Positions 1-11,600 of a stretch of DNA of 64,000 nt are shown in pieces. Each line of letters starts with the position of its first letter. Position 1 is the first letter of the stretch. A program made the position numbers and the translations under genes. Under the pieces are notes generated by a model, which ran no database searches, was not told the DNA's origin, and saw nothing but the letters and a program-made list of their open reading frames with translations. Where the stretch lies: NCBI GenBank assembly GCA_963971285.1, contig OZ020252.1, forward strand, positions 14,545,662-14,609,661, in the 5' to 3' direction. The stretch comes from Astropecten irregularis. Taxonomy: Eukaryota > Echinodermata > Asteroidea > Paxillosida > Astropectinidae.

Positions 1-239
1 TGCAATGGGGGACCAAAGGAAATTTTGTTAAGTTTCACTGATGAATAAAATGACCTCAAATTACACCACAATCCTTTCAAGACAAGTTGATTGACATTTT
101 TCTTGCTTAAAGTGTTTCCTGGAACTTTGACTAAGGTCAGTTTTGGGCCCAAATTTACAAAAAAAACCTGCAATGGGGATCATAGGAAATTTGCTAAGTT
201 TCAATGATGAATAAAAGGGTATTACACCACAATCCTTCG
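1..239. repeat. Tandem repeat of about 165 bp, interrupted
   Basis: A unit beginning tgcaatggggga at 1 recurs near 168, and the phrase ttacaccacaatcctt recurs at 61 and 221. A third, diverged copy continues after the inserted element, from about 1043 to 1130 (acaagttgattggc, ttcttgctcaaaatg). No gene is seen in this stretch. Confidence 0.7.
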
Positions 240-1042
240 CATGGGCGTCAATCGGTGGGGGACAGGGGGGACATGTCCCCCCCACTTTTTTCAGTGGGGG
301 GGGGGACACCATATGGTTTGTCCCCCCCCACTTTTTTCTAAAGACCATATAAAAAATGTAGCTGTGGTTTGTCATCAGATGATAGCCTGTTGTTTGTTTT
401 TCCAAGTCCCCCTACAGTTTGTCATGGAGGTAGCTAATAGCTCCATGAGTGGATGCTGGTCCATTGGTAATTGGTTGTGTTAACTAATCATGACCAGTCC
501 TGATGATACACCACAGGCCAAGGCACTGAAATAACTATAGATCCTGGAAGATACAGTCATTTCCACACTGGTTGCTACTGCTTTAAAATATAAACTACAG
601 ACCTGTTCCATGCATGCGCTGAAGACTGTACACCCATAGTCAAATACTGTATTTCTTGCTCTGTGATCAAATCAATAGCTTCATGATCGAGTGCTAAGCG
701 CATTGCACACAAAATAATTGGTGAGTTTCTATTATTGTTTTGTTTGACACCAAATTTATTTGCTAAATGAATATGAATATTGAATAATGGCGCTTCCAAA
801 CTTACTCAAGAAACATTGATTTCTGTGCAAAATTATCAAAAAGGAAGGACATAAAAATGTTGCAAAAGAGTTTCCCAAATTCATGTGATAGTGGTAAGAA
901 ATTGCCTCAGATCGCACCACAGAGCAGCAAGAATCCAAAAGTTTTAGGGGCCCTTAAGCGGGCCCCGGACCCCACGCTGTTAAAGCTTCGCGCTTTGCGC
1001 TCGCTTGTCCCCCCCACTTTTATGAAGGGATTGACGCCCATG
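240..1042. mobile_element. hAT-like non-autonomous element with 8-bp target duplication
   Basis: Terminal inverted repeats CATGGGCGTCAAT and ATTGACGCCCATG bound an 803-bp block rich in runs of G and C. The flanking 8-mer atccttcg is present at 232-239 and again at 1043-1050, and the surrounding tandem repeat resumes exactly after it. An 8-bp target duplication is typical of hAT transposases. No long transposase frame is visible, so it is non-autonomous. Confidence 0.8.
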
Positions 1043-1050
1043 ATCCTTCG

Positions 1051-1563
1051 AAAACAAGTTGATTGGCCGGGGATTTTTCTTGCTCAAAATGGTTCCTGGG
1101 TAGTACCTTTGAGGAAGATAGCGCGCATCAATTTCCAAAAAAAGTATTTTTTGGGCAACTTTGTTCAGGATGGTACAGGTTGTGCCAGATTCCAAAGCCA
1201 ATTTCATATCCGAAAATCCAAGTATAGCGGGATGGTTTTTTCACGGGACGACGGAATCCTAAATTCAAGATGAGCCTGAGGACGTGACATTACAGAGAAA
1301 ACTTATCTCAGGATCTAAACAAGTCAAATGGCACCTCTTGAGCTCCGTAACCATTGGAGTTGTTAAAACACGAACAACCGAATGCTGCAGACGAAAATAC
1401 GAAATACTGTACACATGGCGCGCCATGCACATCATAACAAACAAGGCCACAACTCACAGGAAATGTGACAAAATAATCATCACTAACCAAAGAACGGCCC
1501 AGAAATAAAGTGCTCTTTGCTTACTATTGTAGCTACCTTGTCGATTTGCTTGTTAAATGATAC
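1051..1563. other. Upstream region of NUP37
   Basis: This stretch holds the end of the left-hand repeat block and then about 300 bases of unrecognised sequence before the NUP37 start. It must contain the NUP37 5' UTR and probably its promoter, but no clear TATA box or other defined motif was seen. Short open frames here show no protein-like composition. Confidence 0.4.
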
Positions 1564-4500
1564 ATGATGGCTGACATCTGCAAAGGAAACACGTTTAATT
1601 TCCCGTGCAAAGACTCCGTGACAAGTGTGGAGTTCTGCCCGTATGACACGGGCTCCCAGCTGATTGCTTACGGCGGCCAGTTACGGGTCAGCGTCGGTGC
1701 TTGCAGATTTCAGGTAGGGCCTAGATCATGTAGATAGTGCGGTAATTTTATGTGTCAGACTTGTGCTGTTTCTCGATTTAATACCTTACTTCAACCGAGG
1801 AGCTGTGTAGGTTCCAGAATCTGGAAGTTTTCTTTTGTTTCAGTCAAGTGATTTTTCAGGAAAAATCCTGATTTAAAAATTAGAGTATAAACTTTTTCTG
1901 TCCTCAAATAAGCATATAAAACTAGTAGGCCTACTAAGATTAAGAAGTATGCGTACAGGAAATATGTGATTTTCAGTCTTTTTGGCTTTAATAGGATTTT
2001 GTTTTATGGAAGAACAGTCACAACCTTATATTTATGAGCACTTTGCAAGTTATTAATAAGTGTAGACTGTCAGTTATTTCAGTATGTCCTGTGGAGTGTC
2101 GTGAAGTTTAACACGATTGATTTGTAATTACAATTGCTTGTTAATGTTTACTAAAGTACACATATGATGGTTGAGATACATTACAATACAGCATTCACTG
2201 GCAAATAAGATAGACAGTGACCAAGAAATTTCATTTATTGGATGCAAAATTGTGTCACATTTTCTTGTAGGAAGAGGACAAGGCAGTCTCCGGCTTTGAC
2301 TTTCAGCATCTGAGGGATTTCCACCATGACACTCGTGTTACAGCCATCACTTGGAGCCCAGAAACATCCTTGGAAGTACTCCCAAGATGCATCAGGTGGA
2401 ATATTTGTTGAATGGTTGAGGGAATTAATTTTCAGGCGAAGCTATTTTGGAGTCCGCAGAAAATTAAGAGATCATGACCATCAAATACTCCAAAACCATG
2501 CACTGTTGTCTGTGGTGCACTGTGATCGTGTAGGATACTACACTTGGCATAAAACACACCGTGGGTGGTAGATTGTGGTATGCAGGTGGGCTACCGTGGG
2601 CTAGGGTTAAAGTTATATACCATACTCATATTCATAATGGAACGCCCCTATACCGAACACCCCTATACTGAAAATTTGGCTATACTGAACATCATCCTTG
2701 GCTCCCAATTTTTGTGTACAATGTATAGGCCTGCTGAACATTGTTCACTATAATGAACAACCACTGTCACAGACAATATCTGTGCATCCCGGCATGTTCG
2801 TTATAGTGGCATTTCACTTTATATATCAGTCATATTAGATCAATTCATGCAGCATTCTATTATGGATTTTCACACAGGTTTTGCACAGCCGGAGCTGACC
2901 ACAAGATCCGACTGTACTCCTCTGATATGAAGGAACAAGATGTAATGGAGGTAGGTCATTGATGAGGTCCAGACTTCCATCCAAGAAGACCTCCCAGCTT
3001 GCTCTGCTTTAAAATGTCTGAAGTGAACCCAGGGGCCTTTCTCAAAGCTAGGATACAGCTCAGGCACTGGCTCACGCTCTGACCAGGCGCGGTTCTAGAG
3101 TCAACATTTTTTGGGGGCTAGAAGAGCCATTTTATTTTTTTTTGGGGGGGGCTAGAAGACCCAATATTTTGGGTTCTTAACACTCGCTTCTGCTATGTCT
3201 TATTAGGGGTCGAAAAATATGCACATTATAGCCCACACAATGCGTTTTTTTTATGTCATTGGCGCTTAATAACTGAAAAAATCCAGTATTTTCAAAAAAA
3301 AAATTTCACTTGCATTTTTTTTTTGGGGGGGGCTAGACAAATTTTTTTTGGGGGGGCTACAGCCCCCCCTAGCCCCCCGTAGAACCGTGCCTGGCTCTGA
3401 CTGCATCTTTGTCATCCATATGCTGATCCATTATAGGTTGATGTTTTATATTGAAGCTGAACTGCTGAAGGTCTGGTTTCTTTTCCAAACTTGAGAATCT
3501 ACTTCCGAACCGTAGCCAAAAGCCTCTATTTTGATACCCGTTATTTTAGAATGGATTCATGAAAATGAGCCAGAGCCGGAGCCGAGGTGTGGAAAAGGCC
3601 TCAGGGGTCAGTTTCAGAACTGAGGACCAGTCAGTCATAGTATTTACACCATACGTTTTGGCTGGTAATCTGAGTTACTTTGTTGCAGTTGTTTAACTCT
3701 TTCTCTGGAGAGAACTGGTTTAATTTATGTATAGATCAAACAAAGCAATGAATAAAAGCACCCAGTCTTAAAAAAAATTACCGGTACTGATTTTTGAAAA
3801 ACAATTCCTCAGTTGTACAAATGTGTGCTGACAAGTCTATAGGAGTATGCGGCAATAAAAACAACAATGCCTTTTCCTTGGTCATTGTGTAAAACTACAA
3901 AAAACAAAACAAATATCTTGTTTCTTGGCAGAGAGGAATTGGTTATTAACTCCCATCTCTTCGCTTTAATATCATTCCAATTCAAGCTTATTGAAGGGCA
4001 TGGTGACTACATCAATGCCATAGCCTTTGAGCCGAGTGAAGGTCAGGTCATAGCCAGTGTCAGCGATGATCACACCTGCCGAGTCTGGGACTTGGATGGC
4101 ACCCAGAAGGCATGCTTTGCACTGAAAGCAGCCGGTATGTCAGTCTGCTGGAACTCCCAGGACCCAATGAAGGTATCAAAAATGAACCTGATCGTCAAAA
4201 GATTCACGGATCATTGATTAGTTAACCCTAACCCTAATACATTAACTATACAAGACAGGAGCTGTTTACCACACATTACTGCAGTCTCCACGGGAGAACT
4301 GGATCATAAATTATATGCATTACCATGAAAACCACACTGTGGTGTATTGTGGTATTCAGGATACCACACTTACCAAAGGAAAAACAATGTGTGGTAAATG
4401 TGGTATGCAGGTGGGTTAGGGTTAATAACGTTCATAAGACAAGTTGAGAAATGTGCCTGCATACTAGAGCACCTATACCCTGCAAGATGTATGACAGCAT

Positions 4501-5665
4501 GCATCTTCTTAATGTTCCTATACCCAAATAACACAATCTTCTTGTATTGTTAACGGACCCATATTTATACTCAGTCTTTTTGTGCCTTTGTGCCTCAGCT
4601 TATGGTTGCAGAAAAGCGAGGAACGATACGCTTTTACGACCTGCTGAACCAACAGCCAATCATGTCTCTGGACGCCAGTCACGTGATGCTGAGGTCGGCC
4701 GACTGGTGCCCATGTGATCCAACGAGGGTCGGGGCAGCAGTGGACGGGGAGTGGATGGTCTGGGACATCACAAGATCAAGGTGGGTCAAGCACGGTCAAG
4801 AAACAAAGACTTTAAAACTTTTCAAAAAATGAATCAAACTTTACAGCACACAATGTACCAATATATCAAGCATTTGAACCAGTGATATACCAAGTATGAC
4901 AAGCTGTGTGTCAAATATATTGTGGAACTGTTTTGAAGTTGATAGTATTCACGTTCATGTTGAATTGACTCCGCAGTCGTCCTGAGGACAGTCAGCAGGC
5001 TCACACCGAGGGCGCCAGACAGTTTCGCTGGTCCCGTGCCAGCGAGAACCTCTTCGCTACAACGGGCGGCCCGGGCAATCAGGTCAAAGTGTTCCACATG
5101 GGCCACCACCAGGTACGTAGTTGCAGGATCCACCACTCAGCTGACTGGCTGTATGGAGGGAATAAAAGACAGCACAAAATCAAATGAACACTGCTGTTTT
5201 ATACATCGTTGACGAGGCACTTGCTCGTCTACAGCCACAAGGAGTCGTTCAGAAAGTGTGGCCTAGGTATTTGGTCATTCAACAGTCACACAGAGTTGTT
5301 CAGCAAAATGAGGAAAACCTTCCTTTTTAGTCTATTATATCCTTGTGGTTCAATAATTTATATTGCTGAAGTAAATTGTGATATAAGAAAGCAGTTATTA
5401 TAACAAGCAGTATTACAACAAAACCTGCTAACAAGATAATACTTACTCCCAGATACAATCCTTGCACAGTGTTTTATACTCAATAGAAACGCGACTGCCG
5501 ATAGAAACAGGAAACTCACAAGGCAGACATCTTTTTTTGTTCTGTATGCAGGTCCCCGTGAGTGGCGAGTTGGCAGTTGTTGGCGGTCTGACATGGCATG
5601 CATTCCTACCAGTCTGCGCTGTGGGAGGAGACAGAAAAGTCCATCTTTGGATTGTAGAAGCATGA
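1564..5665 (+). CDS. NUP37: Nucleoporin Nup37 (WD-repeat protein of the Y complex)
   Basis: Seven exons: 1564-1713, 2271-2395, 2878-2950, 3987-4172, 4599-4780, 4977-5112, 5552-5665. All junctions are GT-AG and in phase, giving 321 aa against about 326 in vertebrates. Diagnostic segments along the protein are LIAYGG, ITWSPET, FCTAGADHKIRL, IASVSDDHTCRVWDLDG, LMVAEKRGTIRFYDLL, WDITRS, RWSRASENLFATTG and a C-terminal VGGDRKVHLW, which together read as WD40 blades. The family member sits in the Nup107-160 (Y) subcomplex of the nuclear pore and in mitosis at kinetochores. Two ATGs lie in tandem at 1564 and 1567; the first is used here, and the choice changes one residue. Introns 2 and 3 carry transposon insertions. 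A poly(A) signal lies 121 bases past the stop. Confidence 0.95.
2639..2820. mobile_element. Short palindromic mariner-like MITE, copy 1
   Basis: The arms are ggaacgcccctatacc and a complementary end ttatagtggcatttcact. The interior matches two other window copies at 7647-7800 and 55551-55736, including catccttggctcccaa and acaatatctgtgcatccc. It lies in NUP37 intron 2. Confidence 0.7.
3031..3603. mobile_element. Palindromic GAGCC-rich MITE interrupted by a hAT element
   Basis: It begins aggggcctttctcaaagc and ends gagccggagccgaggtgtgg then aaaaggcct. The inner sequence ctacttccgaaccgtagcc matches copies at 7011-7235 and 63716-64000. The copy is split by a second element at 3084-3393. It lies in NUP37 intron 3. 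Confidence 0.75.
3084..3393. mobile_element. hAT MITE, copy 1, with 8-bp target duplication
   Basis: The terminal repeats are CAGGCGCGGTTCTAG and its partner TAGAACCGTGCCTG, and the target duplication is gctctgac at 3076-3083 and 3394-3401. The interior is rich in runs of T and G. A second copy with its own duplication is at 35141-35423. The CAGG start and 8-bp duplication fit the hAT superfamily. Confidence 0.88.
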
Positions 5666-5737
5666 AAAACAAAATGATAAACAGTTGTGAATTCACTCCA
5701 TCAAATGCAGGGATCTTCCAGGGTAAGGGGTGCTTAC

Positions 5738-5971
5738 AGGGGGCAATTTCATGGCCCTGCTTTGCTAACAAGAAATTTCTGTCTTAATAAAAACAGGATT
5801 AACAACCACATTTTCATTGTTGTTGTGTATCACTTGTGATTGTTCTTTGGCTGTTGTTCGCTGACCATGACTATCAAATGGTATTTTTTTAATGGTAGTT
5901 TGTTTTATTGAGCAAGACATTTTGTGCTAAGCAATTTTTTGGTGCTTAACAGCTCCATCAAATTGGCCCCT
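5738..5971. mobile_element. Palindromic GGGGCCAATTTCAT-type MITE at the NUP37 3' end
   Basis: The left arm ggggcaatttcat pairs with the right arm aaattggcccc. The interior (tcttaataaaaacaggatt, catgactatcaaatgg) matches copies at 41643-41898 and 54138-54363. The insertion covers the NUP37 3' UTR and its only AATAAA. Confidence 0.8.
5786..5791 (+). promoter_or_regulatory. Poly(A) signal AATAAA of NUP37
   Basis: This canonical hexamer starts 121 bases past the NUP37 stop codon. It falls inside the palindromic element at 5738-5971. The same hexamer context occurs, inverted, in the copy at 41643-41898, so the signal was probably brought in by the element. Confidence 0.65.
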
Positions 5972-7010
5972 GAAAGCAACGCACCAAATATTTCTGCTCA
6001 ATACAATATGGTATTTGTACTTACAAGGTGGATTCTGTGCTTGACTTGGACATTCTTGGTCAGTATGCTGTGGCCGTCTTAAGAGGCTTTCAGTAACAAG
6101 GATGGTCAGATCACACCGGGCCAGAAGGTCAATGCAAACCAGTTGACCTCCATGAAACCAATTCCTGTTTTTTTTTTCCCTGGCTGTCTGTTTTGTAAAT
6201 CTGACATGTTGTTCTTGGAACACTATCCCCTTTCACCCTTACCTTTTTCCATGCCATGCAAAATTTACTGCCTCTGTCAAAATCTGCATAATTTTTACAC
6301 AGCATGAAAAAGGCGCCACAATGAAAATGTCAAATTCTGGTTACCAACCCAAATTCCATGTGATTTAGATATAGCTGGAGACTGGCTCTCTGCTGATGTT
6401 TGCTTCAGCACTACATTTTCGTCGAACAATATGTCCCGCTGCTCATTTCTGCGAAACTAATAGGCCCAGGTAAAAGACCTTTCTTTTGCAACGTCCCAGC
6501 CCGAGTTTTTGCCAACCAAGATGGCAGAAACTATGGCGAGCTGTCAAAGCCAGGCATAAAAATAACCATAATTTGTACACAACATTTCATAAAGATTAAA
6601 AGATATTGCTGAATGTAATGGAAACAACACATGTAATGACGGTATGTATTTTGAAAGTTTGCAACAACTTTGAATTTGGTCATGCCGTCTTTCTAGAAGA
6701 CAAAATGATTTGCAAAATTTGGCCACCCATGCCAACTATGAGCCAATATTTGTAAACAAAAGAAAGGTCTATTGACATAATTTTGTAGAGGAGGGAACAC
6801 ACGTCAAATGTAACGGATAAAATGCATCTTGAAAGTTACTTTCTTCACACATTGTTGTAATGTAGTGTCTTTGCCAAACTTGACATAGATAAAAACTTCC
6901 ATTTCCAATAATGCAGTTGTTACATACTACAATTATTCTGAAAACTCTGACTTGATGAATATTGTTGAAAGGTGGACGAGGTATAATTGTCCGGAGTGGG
7001 ATTCGAACTA

Positions 7011-7235
7011 GGACCTTTTCCATTCCTCAGCTCTGGCTCAGTCTCTTGTCATCTATATGCTGAAAATATAGGTTGTGGTTTTTCATTGAAGCTGAAGCTC
7101 TGTTTTCCTTTTCAACCCATAGAATCTACTTCCGAACCGCAGCCAAAATCCTCTATTTTGATACCTGTTATTTTAGAATTGATTCACGAAATGGAGCCGG
7201 AGCCAGAGCCGGAGCTGAGGTTTTGAAAAGGCCCC
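7011..7235. mobile_element. Palindromic GAGCC-rich MITE, uninterrupted copy
   Basis: It runs from aggaccttttccattcctc to ctgaggttttgaaaaggccc, with a core containing tcattgaagctgaagctctg and ctacttccgaaccgcagcc. It is the cleanest copy in the window for defining this family. Confidence 0.75.
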
Positions 7236-7646
7236 AGATAAATTGTAATGAATTGTACAATTGTTGCATTGTTAAAAGAGCTGGTCAACATACACACTGA
7301 TAATGATGTGTATTTAAGTAGATCTAAATCAGTTAACAGGATAATAAATACATTAATATACAAGTGATAAACTGCTCAACCACAATGATGACCTGAAATA
7401 TAGTGAGGCTACTGACATTCCGTTCCAAGCACCATCTTGCTCAAAGGCTAAAAGCCTTAGATCGTAACGTCAAGCTTTCCTAACTCGGCATGCACAATAT
7501 GTTATTAATAATAATTCTGTCCAATATTATAGTTCAATAATAAATACTGATGTGCTTAAAACTGTACATGAACTTTATACATGTACATGTACATGTAACT
7601 TAAGTAACCAATACGAAAGTTTATACATGTAGAAAAAAGTACATAA

Positions 7647-7800
7647 CAGTGGAACACTGCTACAACGAACATTGGGCTATACTGATGAACATCATCCTTG
7701 GCTCCCAAGTGTACAAAACCTACCAAACATAACAAATGACCGCTATAATGGAAAATTTCTTTGAATCCTGACGTGTTTGTTATAGTGACATTCCACTATA
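7647..7800. mobile_element. Short palindromic mariner-like MITE, copy 2
   Basis: The ends are cagtggaacactgctacaac and gttatagtgacattccact, and the core is gaacatcatccttggctccc. It is the same family as 2639-2820 and 55551-55736. Confidence 0.7.
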
Positions 7801-8166
7801 TTGTATACCCTTTCTGGTAGATTTTTGTGCTAATTGTCCTGCCATGACCGGCAGACAAAACTTGCCCCATCCTGGTGGAATGACCCTGAAAACAACTACA
7901 AGTATACTTTGATACTTTGTCCAGTGATAATAAATATGTGATAAATATATATATATATTTCTATGCAGCAAGTAAGAAACAAATAAAATGGGTTAAACAC
8001 TTTTTATCAACTTCAAATTGTGAGTTTGTATAAATAAATTCCTTTGGTTCAGGCTTTAACGATCATATTTCATACAGATTTTTAGATATCTAACAGAAAA
8101 GCTACAGAAAACTAACAGAAAGCTAACAGAAAAGACCTTAACTCCTTCTCACGGAATAATGGCCCT

Positions 8167-8478
8167 TTAAAGTTATAATACATGATTGGTAATGGTCACA
8201 GAACAGCACTCACACTTTGTCTGCTCAAGCGTGTACATGAAATAATACGCATGTGAAAATTTGAGCTCAATTGGACATTTCCAACTCGATTTTTCTTATA
8301 AAGAATGGTTTTGATCTTACCCTGAGATCAAAAATTGCTTTCGGTTGTTGTTTTACTCATTTCTGGATAAATACAGCATTTCAGCTGGAAATTTGTAACG
8401 GTATGTTTCTACCAGTTACAAGTGAATCTGTGACCATTTCTGTTTGGGTATGTTACCAATCCTGTACTGTTCCTTTAA
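8167..8478. mobile_element. TTAA-type MITE, second family, copy 1
   Basis: It starts TTAAAGTTATAATACATGAT, has an interior with gtcacagaacagcactcac, and ends gttaccaatcctgtactgtt then cctttaa. Similar copies are at 25536-25912, 40372-40740 and 62764-62945. The ends read TTAA, suggesting a TTAA target. Confidence 0.7.
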
Positions 8479-8554
8479 TATCCAGTGTTAATCAACCCTT
8501 GTCTAAAAATATTTCATATATGTCCACAAATGGAAACAATTATATAAAAAAAGC

Positions 8555-8560
8555 TTTATT
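8555..8560 (-). promoter_or_regulatory. Poly(A) signal AATAAA of SMPD2 (minus strand)
   Basis: The plus strand reads tttatt, 67 bases beyond the SMPD2 stop codon in the direction of transcription. The position is right for a poly(A) signal. Confidence 0.6.
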
Positions 8561-8626
8561 CTAGCACAGTTTGATTTGATTTTGGTAATAGTGGTCCCGA
8601 ACGCTCGCCGCCGAGATCTCCAACCT

Positions 8627-11600
8627 TTAATACCGTCTGATTGAACTCTCCAGCCTACGTACTTGCAGCATTATATCTCTCTTCTTTCCGATCAACTTGT
8701 TCAACTCACTGGTCTTGACGGCCACGCCGATGGACAGCGCCCCCATGCCAGACACTACCAGGAACACAAACACGACCAGGGCCACCAAACGGGCAAAGAG
8801 ACTGGTCCAACAGTGGAAGACTCCGCCCAGCCACAAACATGCTAGTAGGAGGAAGATGACGAGCGAGGAGACGAGGTACCAGACACGCTGTTCCTTAGTG
8901 ACCAAGATGGAATTGTTGACACATGGGAGGATTTCCAGTAGCGCTGAGAGATGGTCCTCTTCATTGCCTGAAATTTTGGGTCCTTGACCTACGGTATTCA
9001 TTGCAGAAATAATTACAGAGATAGATGAAAAAATGTGTTTCTGAAAACACTGTGTATTAGGTGAATCCATGTACACCAATACTTCTCAACCATGCAACCG
9101 TTAGCAAAACCAGGGGCCATTTCATAGAGCTGCATTTAAACACCAACCTTGGTAAATAAAATCAGTATACCAGCCAAAACTCCTTGTGAATATTAAGCTC
9201 AGCAAACAATGGCCAAATATAAGTCAAAAGCAATAAACATCACATGAACATTTGGTTGCTATTGATTATGTTTGATCAAGGAAGACTTTTCGTGCTTAAG
9301 CAATCTTTGTGCTTAAGCAGCTCTATGGAATTGGCCCCAGGTTATTTCACTCACTGACTCTTCAATTTACATTCATGAACATTATTAAATATTAACTGTA
9401 GGTCATGTTCCCAATGAATATTGAAATAATTATACACTTACACAAATATATAAAAAACAGGTTTTGCAAAGTTAAAGGTAGTATCATACTTTGGTAAGAA
9501 ACACAAACAGAAATGTTCACAAATTTACAAATAACTTACAGGGTATGAAGATGGTGGTGGTAGAAACATACCGTTAAAATGTTTCCGCCTGAAATGGTGT
9601 ATTTATCCAGAAATTAGTAAAACAACGAGCGAAAATATTTTTGATCTTTTAAAAGATAAAAAATAAAAGAGAAAAGACTTAAAAAATACTGTGGCCGTTT
9701 TTCACTGTTTTCTCAAAAAGTGGGCACCGTACGGGACTGAAATTTTCACAGATGACTGTTACTGTATCTGTCTTGATATTTTTGCCCATGAATCTGCATT
9801 TCTTTGACAAAAACCAAAGTATGATATAACCTTTAAGACCAAAGCCCAGCTCAACAGATGTACAAATCGAAAAAAATATGATGCAGCACTGACCTTTGAC
9901 CTTCTTCAGTTCAAAGAGCGCCTCCACGCCTGTGTGGTCTGAGTAGTGTATGTTGGTCCCTGGTATGCTAGCCAGTGTCAGGCTACTCTCAAGGCAAGTC
10001 ACTCGGCAATGGGTCCTGGTATTATACAGGATGTAATCGATCCTCATACCGGGCTTGCCCACGTAGTAGGCAGTTTTTATGTGGGTGTATGGGTTTTCCG
10101 GGGCCTCCACGGTGCAACAAAGATCACCCTGTAAATCAGTTAAAAAGTCAGAGAAAAACCTGAAATCTCCTCCAAATGAAATGGTTTGACAGTACATTTG
10201 CACAAAATATCCACAAAGGGCCTAATAGTGTTGGTCTTTTGCATAGTTGGTTATTGACTCATCACAACTCATGACAAGCCACCACAAGTCAGTACAAGTG
10301 ACAACAAGTCACATCAAGACACCACAAGTCATAAAAAGTCAACATAAGTCATGACAATTCCCCAAAAGTCACCATAAATCACATCAATACACCACAAGTC
10401 ACCACATAAGTCACCATAAGTCAACATAAGTCACGACAAGTCCCCAAAAGTCACCATAAGTCACACCAAGACACCACAAGTCACAACAAGTCACCATAAG
10501 TCACCTTAAGACAACAAAAGTCAACATAAGTCTTAGCAAGTCCCCACAAGTCACCACAGGGCATCACAAGTCACCATAAGTCACAACAAGACACAGGTCA
10601 CGACAAGTCACGACAAGTCATCACATTTGACCTTACAAGTCAATTCCCCCAATTGCTGTTGTTAATAACATAACATGTTATGGTATGCTGGACAAGGATT
10701 GTATCAGGATGCTTATAAAACATGCGGAATGTAGTGTGCCATATATTGTCAGTGCCCTGTGTAAAGCTCTAGCAATCTAAGCAGTTAGGAGTCCTCATGG
10801 CTGAGCCGCAAATGCCCCCCCCCCAAAAAAAAAAAAAAAAAAAAAAAAAAATTGGATCTTGACTCACACAGAGTGAATCTACTGCCACGCTCTATCTATC
10901 TATCTATCCATCTATCTATTACTTGATTACCTCGCAGTGATTCCGTCGCTCAAGCCAGGCATCCTTGAGGTTGGCATTGGTCCTGACCACCTTCAGGCCC
11001 AGGGAGTAGTCCTCGCTGTTGAAGTCCCCAGTCGCCAGGTTAAGGTCACTGTGGGCACCCGTGAGCCGAACGAACTCGCTCAGCTCGTAGCACTGCAGGA
11101 CACGGTGCGTGAAGAGCTCGTCAGCTGAGATGTTGTCCGCCGGGACATACAAAGCGGTTATCTACATCAAAAAGAAAATGATGACATCTGATTAATCCTA
11201 ACCCACCTTACATACGAGAGGGTCCCACCCTGTAGGTTGACCACCCTTCAAGGGTGTCTGTAAGCGTGACATGAAACTTGCAGAGAATCCACAGCCGACA
11301 CCAGAGGGGTCTGGAGGCATGCTCTGTCATCAGGAGTCAAGAGGGCAGAGACTACCAGGAACAACCAGCAGGCCATCAAGAGGACCAGGAGAAAGACCAG
11401 GACAGCCTCAAAGTTCTGCAGCACCATCCTCCTTCATCTGTGCCATCTGTAAGAGAGACTGCCATTCTACAGTGGGACTCTACAGCCATTCAAGATGGTG
11501 CTCCTCATCGTCCTAGCGCTACACCATCGTCTCTTGAGACGAACGACTGCCGGCGATGATCTTACATACAGGACCTTACATACAAGTTTACCACATATGG

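Larger units (their letters stand above)
5972..8554. other. Intergenic region between NUP37 and SMPD2
   Basis: The two genes converge here. The region holds MITE copies at 7011-7235, 7647-7800 and 8167-8478, plus unique AT-rich sequence. No coding region was recognised; the frames around 6400-6735 and 7073-7300 fall in repeats or have no family features. Confidence 0.5.

Noticed and set aside
857..1273. A 138-residue plus-strand frame at the left edge.
   Set aside because: It crosses the right end of a hAT-like element and its target duplication, so it is composite repeat sequence with no protein features.
10255..10625. Regularly spaced short repeats that recall a CRISPR array.
   Set aside because: There are no unique spacers, the period is about 10-11 bases, and this is an intron of an animal gene.
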